A stretch of 16,881 bases of DNA from an uncultured Solobacterium sp. (GCA_905235315.1 CAJOLG010000015.1:1-16881); one strand, 5' to 3'. Positions 6,256-15,255 are shown, counted from the stretch's first letter. Translations and numbers: made by a program. The notes: generated from the sequence alone by a model not told the origin.

Positions 6256-7321
6256 TTCGGTATTCCTCCATCAGACGGATAAAACGGTCAAACAGGAATT
6301 CCGTATCTTTCGGTCCGGCGCATGCCTCCGGATGAAACTGCACAGTAAAACAGTTCCGATCCGGATAATCCAGACCTTCACAGGTTCCGTCATTTGTATT
6401 GATCATGCGTACCTTTGCGACATCGCCGAGGGATGCAAGATCCACCGCATATCCGTGATTCTGCGTTGTGATGAACGAGCGTCCGGTTTCGGTATCGGTG
6501 ACCGGCTGGTTCGCACCGCGGTGTCCGTACTTCATCTTGTAGGTGGATCCTCCTGCCGCAAGCGCAGCGAGCTGGTGGCCGAGACAGATTCCAAACATCG
6601 GAACAACACCGAACAGTTTCCGGATCTCCGCAATCACACCGGTGTTGTCTGCCGGGTCACCCGGACCGTTTGACAGCATGATGCCGTCCGGCTTCAGGGC
6701 AAGAATCTCCTCTGCCGTTGTGTTGTACGGCACTGCCGTCACATCACAGCCGTGCTGGTTCAGCTCCCGGATGATATTTTTCTTTGCGCCGAAATCCATC
6801 AGGACAACATGATAGTCCGGATGATCGATGCGGTATGATTCCGCTGCCGTAATACTGGCTCTTGCGCAGGCATCAGTCACACGGTAATTCACCACATTCG
6901 AAAGATCCTGCGGGACTTCCTGACAGATACATGCGTTCATAACCCCGCTCTCACGGATGATCCGTGTCAGAGCACGGGTGTCAACACCGCAGATTCCCGG
7001 AATCCCCTGTTCCTTCAGGAAGGCATCAAGCGTCTGCGCACTGCGGAAGTTGGACGGGGTTTCACAGTATTCCCGCACCACATAGCCGTGCAGCAGGCAG
7101 GAGCCCTCAAAATCTTCCGGAATGATTCCGTAATTTCCGATCAGCGGAAAGGTCTGAATCACGATCTGGCCGGCATAGCTCGGGTCAGTAAGTGTTTCAA
7201 TATATCCGCACATATTTGTTGTGAATACCAGTTCGCCGACCGCATCCGGTTCCGCGCCGAAAGAAACTCCTTCGAACACATCGCCGGTAGCCAGGACAAG
7301 ATATGCCTTAGGGCGTGTCAT
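6248..7321 (-). CDS. carA: Carbamoyl-phosphate synthase small (glutaminase) subunit
   Basis: 357 residues, normal length. The N-terminal CPSase small-chain domain (about 1-150) is followed by a class I glutamine amidotransferase domain (about 170-350). The nucleophile is C246 in FGICLGHQ, and the rest of the triad is H330 and E332 in QFHPEA. It hydrolyses glutamine and channels ammonia to CarB. Its ATG overlaps the argF stop as ATGA, with no strong ribosome binding site of its own, so translation is probably coupled to argF. Its 3' end overlaps carB by 8 bp. Placement inside the arginine operon suggests an arginine-dedicated enzyme. Whether a second, pyrimidine-linked CPSase exists elsewhere cannot be seen here. 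Confidence 0.96.
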   Translation of the reverse strand: MTRPKAYLVLATGDVFEGVSFGAEPDAVGELVFTTNMCGYIETLTDPSYAGQIVIQTFPLIGNYGIIPEDFEGSCLLHGYVVREYCETPSNFRSAQTLDAFLKEQGIPGICGVDTRALTRIIRESGVMNACICQEVPQDLSNVVNYRVTDACARASITAAESYRIDHPDYHVVLMDFGAKKNIIRELNQHGCDVTAVPYNTTAEEILALKPDGIMLSNGPGDPADNTGVIAEIRKLFGVVPMFGICLGHQLAALAAGGSTYKMKYGHRGANQPVTDTETGRSFITTQNHGYAVDLASLGDVAKVRMINTNDGTCEGLDYPDRNCFTVQFHPEACAGPKDTEFLFDRFIRLMEEYRNA

Positions 7322-8301
7322 AAGGTGGCCGCCATCACCGCTTTGATCGTATGCATGCGGTTGCCCGCTTCCTCAAATACGACCGACTGCGGTCCTTCAA
7401 ATACATCATCTGTCACTTCCAGAGCGTCAAGGCCGTACTTTTCTCCGACTTCCTTTCCGATCTTTGTGTTGTGATCATGATAAGAAGGAAGGCAATGCAT
7501 GAAGATACAGGTATCCTTCGCGCATGCCATCAATTCTTTATTTACCTGGAACGGTTTCATCAGACGGATCCGTTCCTCCCAGATTTCTTCGGGTTCTCCC
7601 ATGGATACCCAGATATCTGTATATATGACGTCCGCATCCTGCACTGCAGTCTTCGGATCACTGCTGAAGACGATTGACGCGCCGGTCTCTGCCGCGATCT
7701 TCTGACATTCCGCTGTCAGCGCAGCGTCCGGAAAATAGTTTTCCGGGGCGCAGGCGGTGAAGTTCAGGCCCAGTTTCGCGCATCCGATCATCAGCGATCT
7801 TCCCATATTGAATCTTGCGTCGCCCATATATACCAGATGAATTCCGGCCAGTTTTCCGAAGTGTTCCCGGATCGTCAGCATATCCGCAAGGATCTGTGTC
7901 GGGTGAAATTCATCGGTAAGGCCGTTATATACCGGAACATCCGCATATTCTGCGAGTTCCTCGACAATACTCTGCCCGAACCCCCGGTATTCGATAGCGT
8001 CAAACATCTGCGAAAGCACACGGGCGGTATCAGGAATCGATTCCTTTACCCCGATCTGCGATCCGGTCGGACCGAGATAGGTACTTCCCATGCCAAGATC
8101 ATTCGCCGCAACTTCAAACGCGCACCGGGTTCTGGTGCTGGTTTTTTCAAAGATCAGCGCGACGTTTTTTCCCTCACACAGCCGGTGCGGGATCTGTTCC
8201 TGTTTCTTTTTCTTAAGATCGGCCGCAAGATCCAGAAGAGCGGTGATCTCTTCGGTTGTAAAATCCCGCAGTGTGAGAAAGTCTCTCCCCTTAAGATTCA
8301 T
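7318..8301 (-). CDS. argF: Ornithine carbamoyltransferase
   Basis: 327 residues, usual length. It transfers the carbamoyl group from carbamoyl phosphate to ornithine, giving citrulline. The carbamoyl-phosphate loop STRTR is at 55-59, FHPTQ at 132-136, and the ornithine-side signals D229...SMG (233-235) and HCLPS (269-273). The last is usually HCLPA; Ser for Ala is a mild deviation next to the catalytic Cys, which is kept. Domain order and the C-terminal HTIKAVMAATL are typical. The start at 8301 has AAGGAG about 9 nt upstream and lies 6 nt after the argD stop. The stop overlaps carA as ATGA. Adjacency to carAB matches its need for carbamoyl phosphate. A catabolic ArcB cannot be excluded from sequence alone, but the operon argues for the biosynthetic role. 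Confidence 0.95.
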   Translation of the reverse strand: MNLKGRDFLTLRDFTTEEITALLDLAADLKKKKQEQIPHRLCEGKNVALIFEKTSTRTRCAFEVAANDLGMGSTYLGPTGSQIGVKESIPDTARVLSQMFDAIEYRGFGQSIVEELAEYADVPVYNGLTDEFHPTQILADMLTIREHFGKLAGIHLVYMGDARFNMGRSLMIGCAKLGLNFTACAPENYFPDAALTAECQKIAAETGASIVFSSDPKTAVQDADVIYTDIWVSMGEPEEIWEERIRLMKPFQVNKELMACAKDTCIFMHCLPSYHDHNTKIGKEVGEKYGLDALEVTDDVFEGPQSVVFEEAGNRMHTIKAVMAATL

Positions 8302-8307
8302 GGCTGT

Positions 8308-9489
8308 TTACTCCTTTCCGTTCGCAAACGCGTCCGCAATCACATTCAGTGCAGTGTCCAGTTCGTCATCCGTAATCGTAAGCGGCGGAAGCAGACGAAC
8401 CTTATTCCCGCCGGCAGTGAGCACCAGCACACCGTGTGAAAGGCAGAACTTCGCAATATCCGCAGCGGTTCCTTCTTCCGGTTCAATACCGATCATCAGC
8501 CCGGCTCCGGTAACAGACCGGATATTTTTCTTTCCTTCCAGGGTATCGAAAACCTTTGCGGACTTTCTTCTGACGTCCGCAAGCAGATCCTCATCGATCC
8601 GGTTCAGATTGGATATTGCGCCGGCGCATACCGCAGGATTTCCGCCGAATGTCGAGCCGTTGTCTCCGGGATGGAAGATATCCTCTACCTTCTCCCCCAG
8701 CATCGCCGCACCGATCGGAAGCCCTCCGCCGAGCCCCTTCGCCGTAGTGACGATATCCGGAAGGAAGCCATACAGCATGTATGCATACAGCGCTCCGGTC
8801 CGGCCGTTGCCGGTCTGCACTTCATCGTCAATGATCAGCAGATCGTTTTCCTGCGCAAGTTTTACGGCCGTGTCAATAAACTCCCGGGAAAGAGGAATTA
8901 CACCGCCTTCTCCCTGCACGCACTCCAGCATGATGGCCGCCGTTCTGTTTTCCTCAACGGCTTTCACCAGCGCTTCGCAGTCGTTGGCATCAACCGAAAT
9001 AAATCCCGGTGTCAGCGGCTGAAACAGCTGATGAAATTTTTCCTGTCCGGTCGCCGCAAGCGTGGTGAGCGTGCGGCCGTGAAAGCTGTTATTCAAGGTG
9101 ATAATTGTGAAATACTCATCCCCTTTTTTCAGCTGCGCATACCGGCGTGCCGCCTTCACCGCACATTCATTGGCTTCCGCGCCGGAGTTGCAGAAAAACA
9201 CCTTTTTCAGACCGGTGCGCCGGCAAAGCAGTTCCGCAAGCTCCGCACACGGACCTGTGTAATACAGGTTGGAGGTATGCTGGACGGCATTCAGCTGCGC
9301 GGTCACAGCCTCTTTCCAGATTTCATCGCTGTAGCCGAACAGATTCACGCCGATTCCGGAACCCATATCAATATATTCCTTCCCCTGATCGTCTTTGGCA
9401 ATACAGCCTTTCCCGCTGGTGATGACGACAGGGAAGCGTCCGTAGGTCGGTGCGACATACGTCTGATCCAGTGTTTTAATGTCTGTCAT
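8308..9489 (-). CDS. argD: Acetylornithine aminotransferase
   Basis: 393 residues, a class III PLP-dependent aminotransferase. It converts N-acetylglutamate semialdehyde to N-acetylornithine with glutamate as amino donor. Seen: NSGAEAN (101-107) for the PLP phosphate, HGRT at 138-141, DDEVQTGNGRTG (221-232) with the Asp that contacts the pyridine nitrogen, and the Schiff-base lysine K251 in TTAKGLGGGLPIG. Members often also accept succinyl-diaminopimelate in lysine synthesis, which is of interest given the DapF domain at the end of this operon. An AGGA site precedes the ATG. The spacers are 6 nt to argB and 6 nt to argF. Confidence 0.95.
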   Translation of the reverse strand: MTDIKTLDQTYVAPTYGRFPVVITSGKGCIAKDDQGKEYIDMGSGIGVNLFGYSDEIWKEAVTAQLNAVQHTSNLYYTGPCAELAELLCRRTGLKKVFFCNSGAEANECAVKAARRYAQLKKGDEYFTIITLNNSFHGRTLTTLAATGQEKFHQLFQPLTPGFISVDANDCEALVKAVEENRTAAIMLECVQGEGGVIPLSREFIDTAVKLAQENDLLIIDDEVQTGNGRTGALYAYMLYGFLPDIVTTAKGLGGGLPIGAAMLGEKVEDIFHPGDNGSTFGGNPAVCAGAISNLNRIDEDLLADVRRKSAKVFDTLEGKKNIRSVTGAGLMIGIEPEEGTAADIAKFCLSHGVLVLTAGGNKVRLLPPLTITDDELDTALNVIADAFANGKE

Positions 9490-9495
9490 TGTTAT

Positions 9496-10362
9496 TCAGT
9501 CCTTTCTGAACATCGTTCCGGCGCCTTCGTCGGTCAGAATCTCCATCAGGGTCGCGTGGGGAACCCGCCCGTCAATGATAACGGTTGCCTTAACGCCTGC
9601 GTTAAGCGCATCGATACAGCAGCGCACCTTCGGAATCATTCCGCCGGAGATTTCTCCGTTTCGAATCATTTCTTCCGCTTCGCTTACGGTAAGCTCCGGA
9701 ATCAGAGAAGAAGGATCATCCCGGTCTTTGCGGATACCTTCAATATCCGTCATCATGATAAGACGGACCGCATTTACCGCGGGAGCGATCCGGCCTGCCG
9801 CCGTATCCCCGTTGATATTGAAGGTGTTGCCTTTCTTATCGCATCCGATTGTTGAGATGACCGGGATATAGCCCTGGTTCAGCACCGTGAAGATCGGCTC
9901 TGCGTTGATCTTTGTGACAGTTCCGACAAATCCAAGGCGGTCATCCTTGAAGTCGGCCTGGATCATCCGGCCGTCAACACCGGAAAGACCGATCGCCCTT
10001 CCGCCTTTCATCTGAAGCAGGCTGACAAGGCTCTTGTTGATTTTTCCTGCGAGAACCATCTCTGCGATATCGATCGTTTCCTGATCGGTTACACGGAGTC
10101 CGTCCACAAACTCCGGCTTCTTTCCGAGCCGCTTCATGAGATCCGACATCTCGGGTCCGCCGCCGTGGACAAGAACAACCTTGATTCCGACCATCGAAAG
10201 CAAAACGACATCTTCCATAACCTGTTCTTTCAGATCATCGCTGATCATCGCATTGCCGCCGTATTTTACGACAATTGTTTTTCCGTAATACCGTTTGAGA
10301 TACGGCAGAGCCTGTACCAGAATCTCGGCTCTTGTACTGTTATCTATCATTGCAGCATTCAT
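9496..10362 (-). CDS. argB: N-acetylglutamate kinase, probably arginine-feedback-sensitive type
   Basis: 288 residues of the amino acid kinase family. It phosphorylates N-acetylglutamate, the committing step. Seen: VVKYGGNAM with the catalytic Lys (about 33), the glycine-rich VLVHGGGPEMSDLMKRLG, FVDGLRVTD, NINGDTAAG and SGGMIPKV. An N-terminal helix with the phrase ALPYLKRYYGK precedes the first strand. This extension is known in arginine-inhibited hexameric enzymes (Thermotoga, Pseudomonas) and absent from the insensitive E. coli type, so arginine inhibition is inferred. That agrees with the acetyl-recycling ArgJ next door, where this kinase is the flux-controlling step. The start at 10362 overlaps the argJ stop as ATGA; a second ATG four codons on is a possible alternative. 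Confidence 0.95.
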   Translation of the reverse strand: MNAAMIDNSTRAEILVQALPYLKRYYGKTIVVKYGGNAMISDDLKEQVMEDVVLLSMVGIKVVLVHGGGPEMSDLMKRLGKKPEFVDGLRVTDQETIDIAEMVLAGKINKSLVSLLQMKGGRAIGLSGVDGRMIQADFKDDRLGFVGTVTKINAEPIFTVLNQGYIPVISTIGCDKKGNTFNINGDTAAGRIAPAVNAVRLIMMTDIEGIRKDRDDPSSLIPELTVSEAEEMIRNGEISGGMIPKVRCCIDALNAGVKATVIIDGRVPHATLMEILTDEGAGTMFRKD

Positions 10363-11579
10363 GTTCTGTAATCTCCGTTGATTTTTACATAGTCATACGT
10401 CAGGTCGCAGCCCCAGCAGGTAACTTCACTCCCGCCTTCCTTCAGATCCACATCGATGAGGACTTCATCCTCGCTGAGGATCCGTTCCGCAAGATCCTCA
10501 TCAAACACCAGTCCCAATCCGTCCTTAACGACTTCAATCGATCCGGCCTTCGAAACAAAGCGGATATCCGTCCGGTCGGGATCGAAATTCTCTCCCGCAT
10601 AGCCAAGTGCACACATCACTCTGCCGCAGTTGGCATCGCAGCCGAAGATGGCGGCTTTGGTAAGCGGCGAACGGATTACCGACTTCGCCAGAACCTCCGC
10701 CTTCTCTTCGCTTTCGGCGTTTCTTACGGTACAGGTGATCAGGTGTTTTGCGCCTTCCCCGTCCTTTGCCATCGCCCGGGCCAGATTCACACACAGATCC
10801 GTAAGGGCGGCAAGGAACTGATCATAGTCTTCCCCTTCTGCCGCGATCATTTCGTTCTCCGCAAGACCGCTGGCAAGAATAATCAGGGAATCGTTGGTTG
10901 AGGTATCGCCGTCAACGGAGATACGGTTGAAGCTCACATCACATGCGGCCTTCAGTGCCTTTTTCAGCATGGGCACCGAAATCGCGCAGTCCGTTGTCAG
11001 GTATGCCAGCATGGTTCCCATGTTGGGATGGATCATGCCCGATCCCTTGGCAATTCCGCCAAGCCGGACCGGTTTGCCGGATATCTCAAATTCCACTGCG
11101 AATTCCTTTTTGACGGTGTCGGTCGTCATGATCGCCTTTTCCGCAAGGTCGCTTCCTTCCGGTGTGTCGGTAAGCTTCGCCGTGAGATCGCCGATATGTT
11201 CCTTCATGCATTCGGTAAACAGTTCCTGGCCGATGACACCGGTCGAACTGACCAGAACCAGATCGTTGGATATTCCCAGCGCCTCCGCAGCGATTGTCTG
11301 CATCTCTTCCGCATGTTTCATGCCGTTGGGGGCACAGGCATTGGCGATGCCGGAATTGGCGATGATCGCCTGGGCCTGTCCGTTCCGCAGGGTTTCGATA
11401 TCCAGAAGAACCGGACTCGCCTTTACCCGGTTGCGGGTGAAGAGACCTGCCGCATTGCAGGGCAGATCACATGCGATCAGGGCAAGATCTTCCTTCTCCC
11501 TTCCCGCTTTGACTCCGGCATGAATGCCGTACGCCCGAAATCCTTTCGCAGCCGTGACGCCGCCTTCTGTATACTTCAT
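10359..11579 (-). CDS. argJ: Ornithine acetyltransferase / glutamate N-acetyltransferase precursor
   Basis: 406 residues. It moves the acetyl group from N-acetylornithine to glutamate, releasing ornithine and regenerating N-acetylglutamate; some members also use acetyl-CoA. ArgJ cleaves itself to form alpha and beta chains. The cut site should be just before T189 in GSGMIHPNMGTML, and T189 would be the nucleophile of the beta chain. The preceding residue is Gly188, not the more common Ala. Other family marks are SSTGVIGQ (111-118), MTTDTVKKE (151-159) and the C-terminal DLTYDYVKING. No argA or argE is present, consistent with the cyclic pathway. GGAGG at the end of argC lies 8 nt before this ATG. 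Confidence 0.95.
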   Translation of the reverse strand: MKYTEGGVTAAKGFRAYGIHAGVKAGREKEDLALIACDLPCNAAGLFTRNRVKASPVLLDIETLRNGQAQAIIANSGIANACAPNGMKHAEEMQTIAAEALGISNDLVLVSSTGVIGQELFTECMKEHIGDLTAKLTDTPEGSDLAEKAIMTTDTVKKEFAVEFEISGKPVRLGGIAKGSGMIHPNMGTMLAYLTTDCAISVPMLKKALKAACDVSFNRISVDGDTSTNDSLIILASGLAENEMIAAEGEDYDQFLAALTDLCVNLARAMAKDGEGAKHLITCTVRNAESEEKAEVLAKSVIRSPLTKAAIFGCDANCGRVMCALGYAGENFDPDRTDIRFVSKAGSIEVVKDGLGLVFDEDLAERILSEDEVLIDVDLKEGGSEVTCWGCDLTYDYVKINGDYRT

Positions 11580-11583
11580 GTTG

Positions 11584-12513
11584 TCAGCCTCCTGTGTGCA
11601 GACCGGTTGTTTCGGGGATTCCCATCAGAAGATTCATGTTCTGAATCGCTGCCCCGCAGGCACCTTTTCCCAGGTTGTCAAAACGGGAGATCAGAAGAAT
11701 CCGGTCTTCATTTCCTTCCACCCGTATTTCAAGATCATCCCTTCCGGCAAATGCATTTCCGGAACAGAACCCGTTTTCTCCGGACTCTTCCGCAAAATGA
11801 ATCACGCCTTCCCGGTAAACACTCCGGAAAACCTCTTTTATGGTATCAATATCGCCGCAGATCTGATTCCGGAACAGCGGGACGATTGTCTCCATACCGC
11901 TGTAGTAATCTGCCACGATCGGACAGAATACCGGCTCGTTCACAAGACCTGAGATCTGTTTCATTTCCTTCAGGTGTTTGTGACTCTGCGCAAGTCCGTA
12001 CAGCCGGGGCGCATCAAGAAGCGGATCCCGCTCTGTTTCTTCGTACTGGGCGATCATCGTTTTTCCGCCTCCGGAATATCCGGTAAGCGAAATGCAGTTC
12101 AGTTCCGCGGCGGTTGGAATCACGCCTGCCTTGACCAGCGGTTCCACCAGCGTGATGAAGCCGGTCGCATGGCAGCCCGGATTGGCAATCCGGCGGGAAG
12201 CACGAATCTTTTCCCGCTGTCCTGCCAGTTCGGGGAGGCCGTATACCCATCCCTCAGCCGTACGATGGCGGGTCGAAGTGTCGATCACTGCCGTACGGTC
12301 ATTCTCCACCAGGGATGCGGAGACTTCCGCCGCATCATCCGGCAGACACAGAAATGCGATATCCGCCGCATTCAGCGCCTGTCTGCGGACCTCTTCCGAA
12401 TGCCGCTCTTCATAGGGCACTTCAATCAGATTGATATCATCTCGGAGGCTGAGCCGCTCCCGGATCTGAAGTCCGGTCGTTCCGGAGCTTCCGTCAATGA
12501 ATACATTTGTCAT
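11584..12513 (-). CDS. argC: N-acetyl-gamma-glutamyl-phosphate reductase (short, type 2 form)
   Basis: 309 residues, matching the shorter AGPR subgroup rather than the ~340-residue form. It reduces N-acetylglutamyl phosphate with NADPH to the semialdehyde. Seen: the nucleotide-binding GSSGTTG (8-14), CLPDDAA (56-62), and the catalytic C114 in ANPGCHATGF, followed by the dimerisation/catalytic domain with TGYSGGGK. The ATG at 12513 overlaps the argH stop as ATGA and has an AAGGA site inside argH. Only 4 nt separate its stop from argJ. Subgroup assignment rests on length and motif style only. Confidence 0.94.
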   Translation of the reverse strand: MTNVFIDGSSGTTGLQIRERLSLRDDINLIEVPYEERHSEEVRRQALNAADIAFLCLPDDAAEVSASLVENDRTAVIDTSTRHRTAEGWVYGLPELAGQREKIRASRRIANPGCHATGFITLVEPLVKAGVIPTAAELNCISLTGYSGGGKTMIAQYEETERDPLLDAPRLYGLAQSHKHLKEMKQISGLVNEPVFCPIVADYYSGMETIVPLFRNQICGDIDTIKEVFRSVYREGVIHFAEESGENGFCSGNAFAGRDDLEIRVEGNEDRILLISRFDNLGKGACGAAIQNMNLLMGIPETTGLHTGG

Positions 12514-13907
12514 TCCGCTTCCTTTCCGTTACGCGCCGCCAGCTGTTCGTTGAGCCAGAGGCGCTGCGCATCTACGGATTCAGCGCTTGTTCCGCCCTTG
12601 GAACATCTGCGGTTAGCCGCGTTTCTGAGGTCAATTGCCTCATAGAGATCGTTTTCAAAACAGTCAGAGAATTTCCGGTATTCCTCCAGCGGGAGGGTTT
12701 CAAGAACCTGACCGTTGGCAATGCAGTAAGAGACAATCGAACCGGAGATCTTATATGCCTCCCGGAACGGAAGTCCTTTCGTCACAAGATAATCCGCCAG
12801 GTCGGTCGCATTGATGAACCCGCGCTGCGCGGCGGCGTACATGTTGTCCGCCTTCACGTTCATGCCCTTCAGCATCGGTGTCAGGATACCGAGACACATC
12901 TTGACGGTATCAACTGCGTCAAACACCGGCTCCTTGTCTTCCTGCATGTCCTTGTTGTAGGCAAGCGGAAGACCTTTCATCGTTGTAAGAAGCGCCATGA
13001 GGTCGCCGTATACCCGACCGGTCTTGCCGCGGATCAGCTCCGCCATATCGGGGTTCTTCTTCTGCGGCATGATGGAGGATCCGGTCGTATAGGCATCGGG
13101 CAGTTCAACAAACGCAAACTCCCAGCCGGACCAGAGAATCAGTTCCTCACTGAATCGCGAAAGATGCATCATCAGAATCGAAAGTGCGCTCAGCAGTTCC
13201 AGGCAGAAATCCCGGTCGGATACTGCATCCATACTGTTCATCGAAACCTGCGCAAACCCGAGCAGTTCCGCCTCGTAATCCCGGTCGGTCGGATAGGTTG
13301 TGCCGGCAAGCGCACAGGCGCCGATCGGCGAAACATTGATCCGTTTTTCTCCGTCCGCAAGCCGGTCATAATCCCGCAGCAGCATCATGGCGTAGGCGAG
13401 CAGATGATGTCCGAACATCACCGGCTGTGCTCTCTGCATGTGCGTATAGCCCGGCAGAATCGTATCGCGGTACTTCCCTGCAAGATCATTCAGAACTTCA
13501 ATGAGCTCAGTGATCATCCCACGGATGATACCGGACTCCTTCCGCAGATACATGCGGGTATCAAGTGCAACCTGATCATTGCGGCTCCGCGCGGTATGCA
13601 GCATCTTGCCCTCTGCCCCGATCCGTTCGGTCAGAACCTGTTCGACAAACATATGGATGTCCTCACAGGCAGGATCGATCGCAAGATCGCCGTTTTGAAT
13701 CTCATCGCGGATGGTATTCAGTTCCGTGATGATATGTTCCGCGGCTTCCGGGGGTATGATGCCCTGCTTTCCCAGCATTCCGGCATGGGCAATGGAGCCG
13801 CTGATATCTTCGTAATACATTCGCTGATCCACACGGATCGATGAATTGAAATCATCTGCCGTCTGATCGGTTTTTCCATCGGTTCTTCCTGCCCAAAGTT
13901 TTGCCAT
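12510..13907 (-). CDS. argH: Argininosuccinate lyase
   Basis: 465 residues of the fumarase/aspartase superfamily. It splits argininosuccinate into arginine and fumarate. Seen: HTARSRNDQVALDTRMYLR near 104-122, GYTHMQRAQP (153-162) with the conserved His156, and the signature GSSIMPQKKNPD (276-287) on the flexible loop with catalytic Ser278. Length and three-domain helical layout are normal. AGGAG lies about 7 nt before the ATG at 13907. The gene follows argG by 16 nt and overlaps argC by 4 nt. The C-terminus runs to a short charged tail with no sign of damage. Confidence 0.96.
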   Translation of the reverse strand: MAKLWAGRTDGKTDQTADDFNSSIRVDQRMYYEDISGSIAHAGMLGKQGIIPPEAAEHIITELNTIRDEIQNGDLAIDPACEDIHMFVEQVLTERIGAEGKMLHTARSRNDQVALDTRMYLRKESGIIRGMITELIEVLNDLAGKYRDTILPGYTHMQRAQPVMFGHHLLAYAMMLLRDYDRLADGEKRINVSPIGACALAGTTYPTDRDYEAELLGFAQVSMNSMDAVSDRDFCLELLSALSILMMHLSRFSEELILWSGWEFAFVELPDAYTTGSSIMPQKKNPDMAELIRGKTGRVYGDLMALLTTMKGLPLAYNKDMQEDKEPVFDAVDTVKMCLGILTPMLKGMNVKADNMYAAAQRGFINATDLADYLVTKGLPFREAYKISGSIVSYCIANGQVLETLPLEEYRKFSDCFENDLYEAIDLRNAANRRCSKGGTSAESVDAQRLWLNEQLAARNGKEAE

Positions 13908-13923
13908 ATGAATACTCCTGTTC

Positions 13924-15147
13924 TTATTTTTTGTTTTTCTGATCTACCAGAGCCTGTACCTTGATCGGCAGGCCGTAAAGATTGATGAATCCTCTGCTGT
14001 CAGTCTGATCATAATCGGATTCTCCGAAGGACGCGAGGTCTTCGCTGTAAAGCGAGTACTCACTCCAGACACCGGCTTTGATAATATTGCCCTTGTAAAG
14101 CTTCAGCTTCACTTTTCCGGTGACGGTTTCCTGTGTCTTGTCCACAAATGCGGAGAGCGCTTCCCGGAGCGGTGTGAACCACTGTCCGTTATACACGAGA
14201 TCCGCAAAGGTCAGGGCAAGTTCTTCCTTCTTGTGAGCCGTCATTTTATCCAGGGTAATTGTTTCAAGATACTTGTGTGCCTCATAAAGAATTGTTCCGC
14301 CCGGGGTCTCATAGATACCTCTCGACTTCATGCCGACAAGCCGGTTCTCCACGATATCCAGGATACCGATGCCGTTCTTTCCGCCGATCTCGTTCAGTTT
14401 CAGAATGATATCCTTTGCGCTCATCTTCTCGCCGTTCAGGCTGACCGGAATTCCCTGTTCAAACTCCAGCTCGACATACTCCGGCTCATCCGGCGCCGCC
14501 ATCGGAGATACGCTCATCTCCAGGAATCCAGGCTTGTCATAATCCGGTTCATTGCCGGGGTTTTCAAGATCAAGGCCTTCATGGCTGAGATGCCACATGT
14601 TTTTGTCTTTGGAGTAGTTGGTCTCTCTTGAGATCCGCAGCGGAATATTGTGCGCCTCCGCATAATCGATCTCTTCATCTCTGGATTTGATCGACCATTC
14701 CCGCCACGGTGCGATAACCGTCATACCGGGTGCGAAATGCTGGATCGCAAGTTCGAACCGAACCTGGTCATTTCCCTTTCCGGTGCATCCGTGGCAGATC
14801 GCATCCGCGCCTTCCTTCAGCGCAATTTCAACGAGTCCCTTCGCGATGACCGGGCGCGCATGGCTTGTCCCGAGCAGATAATCCTCATACTTTGCGCCTG
14901 CCTTGACGCAGGGAATGATGAAGTCATTTACATATTCCTCGGTGAGATCAAGCACATACAGCTTGGAAGCACCGGTTCTGAGTGCTTTTTCTTCCAGCCC
15001 TTCCAGCTCGTCTGCCTGTCCGACATTGCCGGATACCGCGATTACTTCGCAGTTGTTATAGTTTTCCTTCAGCCATGGAATGATGATGGAGGTGTCAAGA
15101 CCGCCGCTGTACGCAAGAACTACTTTTTTAATATCCTTCTTATTCAT
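13924..15147 (-). CDS. argG: Argininosuccinate synthase
   Basis: 407 residues, full length. It joins citrulline and aspartate using ATP, giving argininosuccinate, AMP and pyrophosphate. The N-terminal PP-loop is AYSGGLDTS (12-20), and GCTGKGNDQVRFE (119-131) is the citrulline/aspartate-site signature. The later segments are standard for the family (for example YETPGGTILYEAH). It is the first full-length gene of the operon. The ATG at 15147 is chosen because GAGGAG lies about 6-7 nt upstream. The final codons of a 33-residue upstream frame overlap its first 8 bases, so its translation may be coupled to that frame. Confidence 0.96.
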   Translation of the reverse strand: MNKKDIKKVVLAYSGGLDTSIIIPWLKENYNNCEVIAVSGNVGQADELEGLEEKALRTGASKLYVLDLTEEYVNDFIIPCVKAGAKYEDYLLGTSHARPVIAKGLVEIALKEGADAICHGCTGKGNDQVRFELAIQHFAPGMTVIAPWREWSIKSRDEEIDYAEAHNIPLRISRETNYSKDKNMWHLSHEGLDLENPGNEPDYDKPGFLEMSVSPMAAPDEPEYVELEFEQGIPVSLNGEKMSAKDIILKLNEIGGKNGIGILDIVENRLVGMKSRGIYETPGGTILYEAHKYLETITLDKMTAHKKEELALTFADLVYNGQWFTPLREALSAFVDKTQETVTGKVKLKLYKGNIIKAGVWSEYSLYSEDLASFGESDYDQTDSRGFINLYGLPIKVQALVDQKNKK

Positions 15148-15241
15148 GATTTTCTCCTCTTTCCTTTTCTTCTTTTGTTTCCTGTTGCTTTTCTGACCGG
15201 TTCTCCGGCTCCGCCGTGCGGTATCGTCGTTTTTTCTTCAT
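15140..15241 (-). CDS. Putative Arg-rich leader peptide overlapping argG
   Basis: A 33-codon frame between the T-box terminator and argG. The ATG at 15241-15239 is preceded by GGAG at 7 nt spacing. The stop TAA (15142-15140) lies inside the first codons of argG. The peptide opens MKKKRRYRTAEPENR and then becomes Glu/Lys-rich. Arginine occurs at residues 5, 6, 8, 15 and 28, with codons CGA, CGA, CGC, CGG and AGA. Its position, arginine content near the start and overlap with argG suggest a leader peptide giving translational coupling or slowing ribosomes when charged tRNA-Arg is scarce. This is inference. The frame could also be chance in a purine-rich spacer. Confidence 0.45.
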   Translation of the reverse strand: MKKKRRYRTAEPENRSEKQQETKEEKERGENHE

Positions 15242-15255
15242 CGCTCTTCTCCACC

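Noticed and set aside
8671..9855. A 394-codon plus-strand frame opposite argD and argB
   Set aside because: Spans two conserved genes in antisense, with no domain or start signals.
12507..13844. A 445-codon plus-strand frame opposite argH
   Set aside because: Mirror of argH codons. The minus-strand gene is unmistakable.
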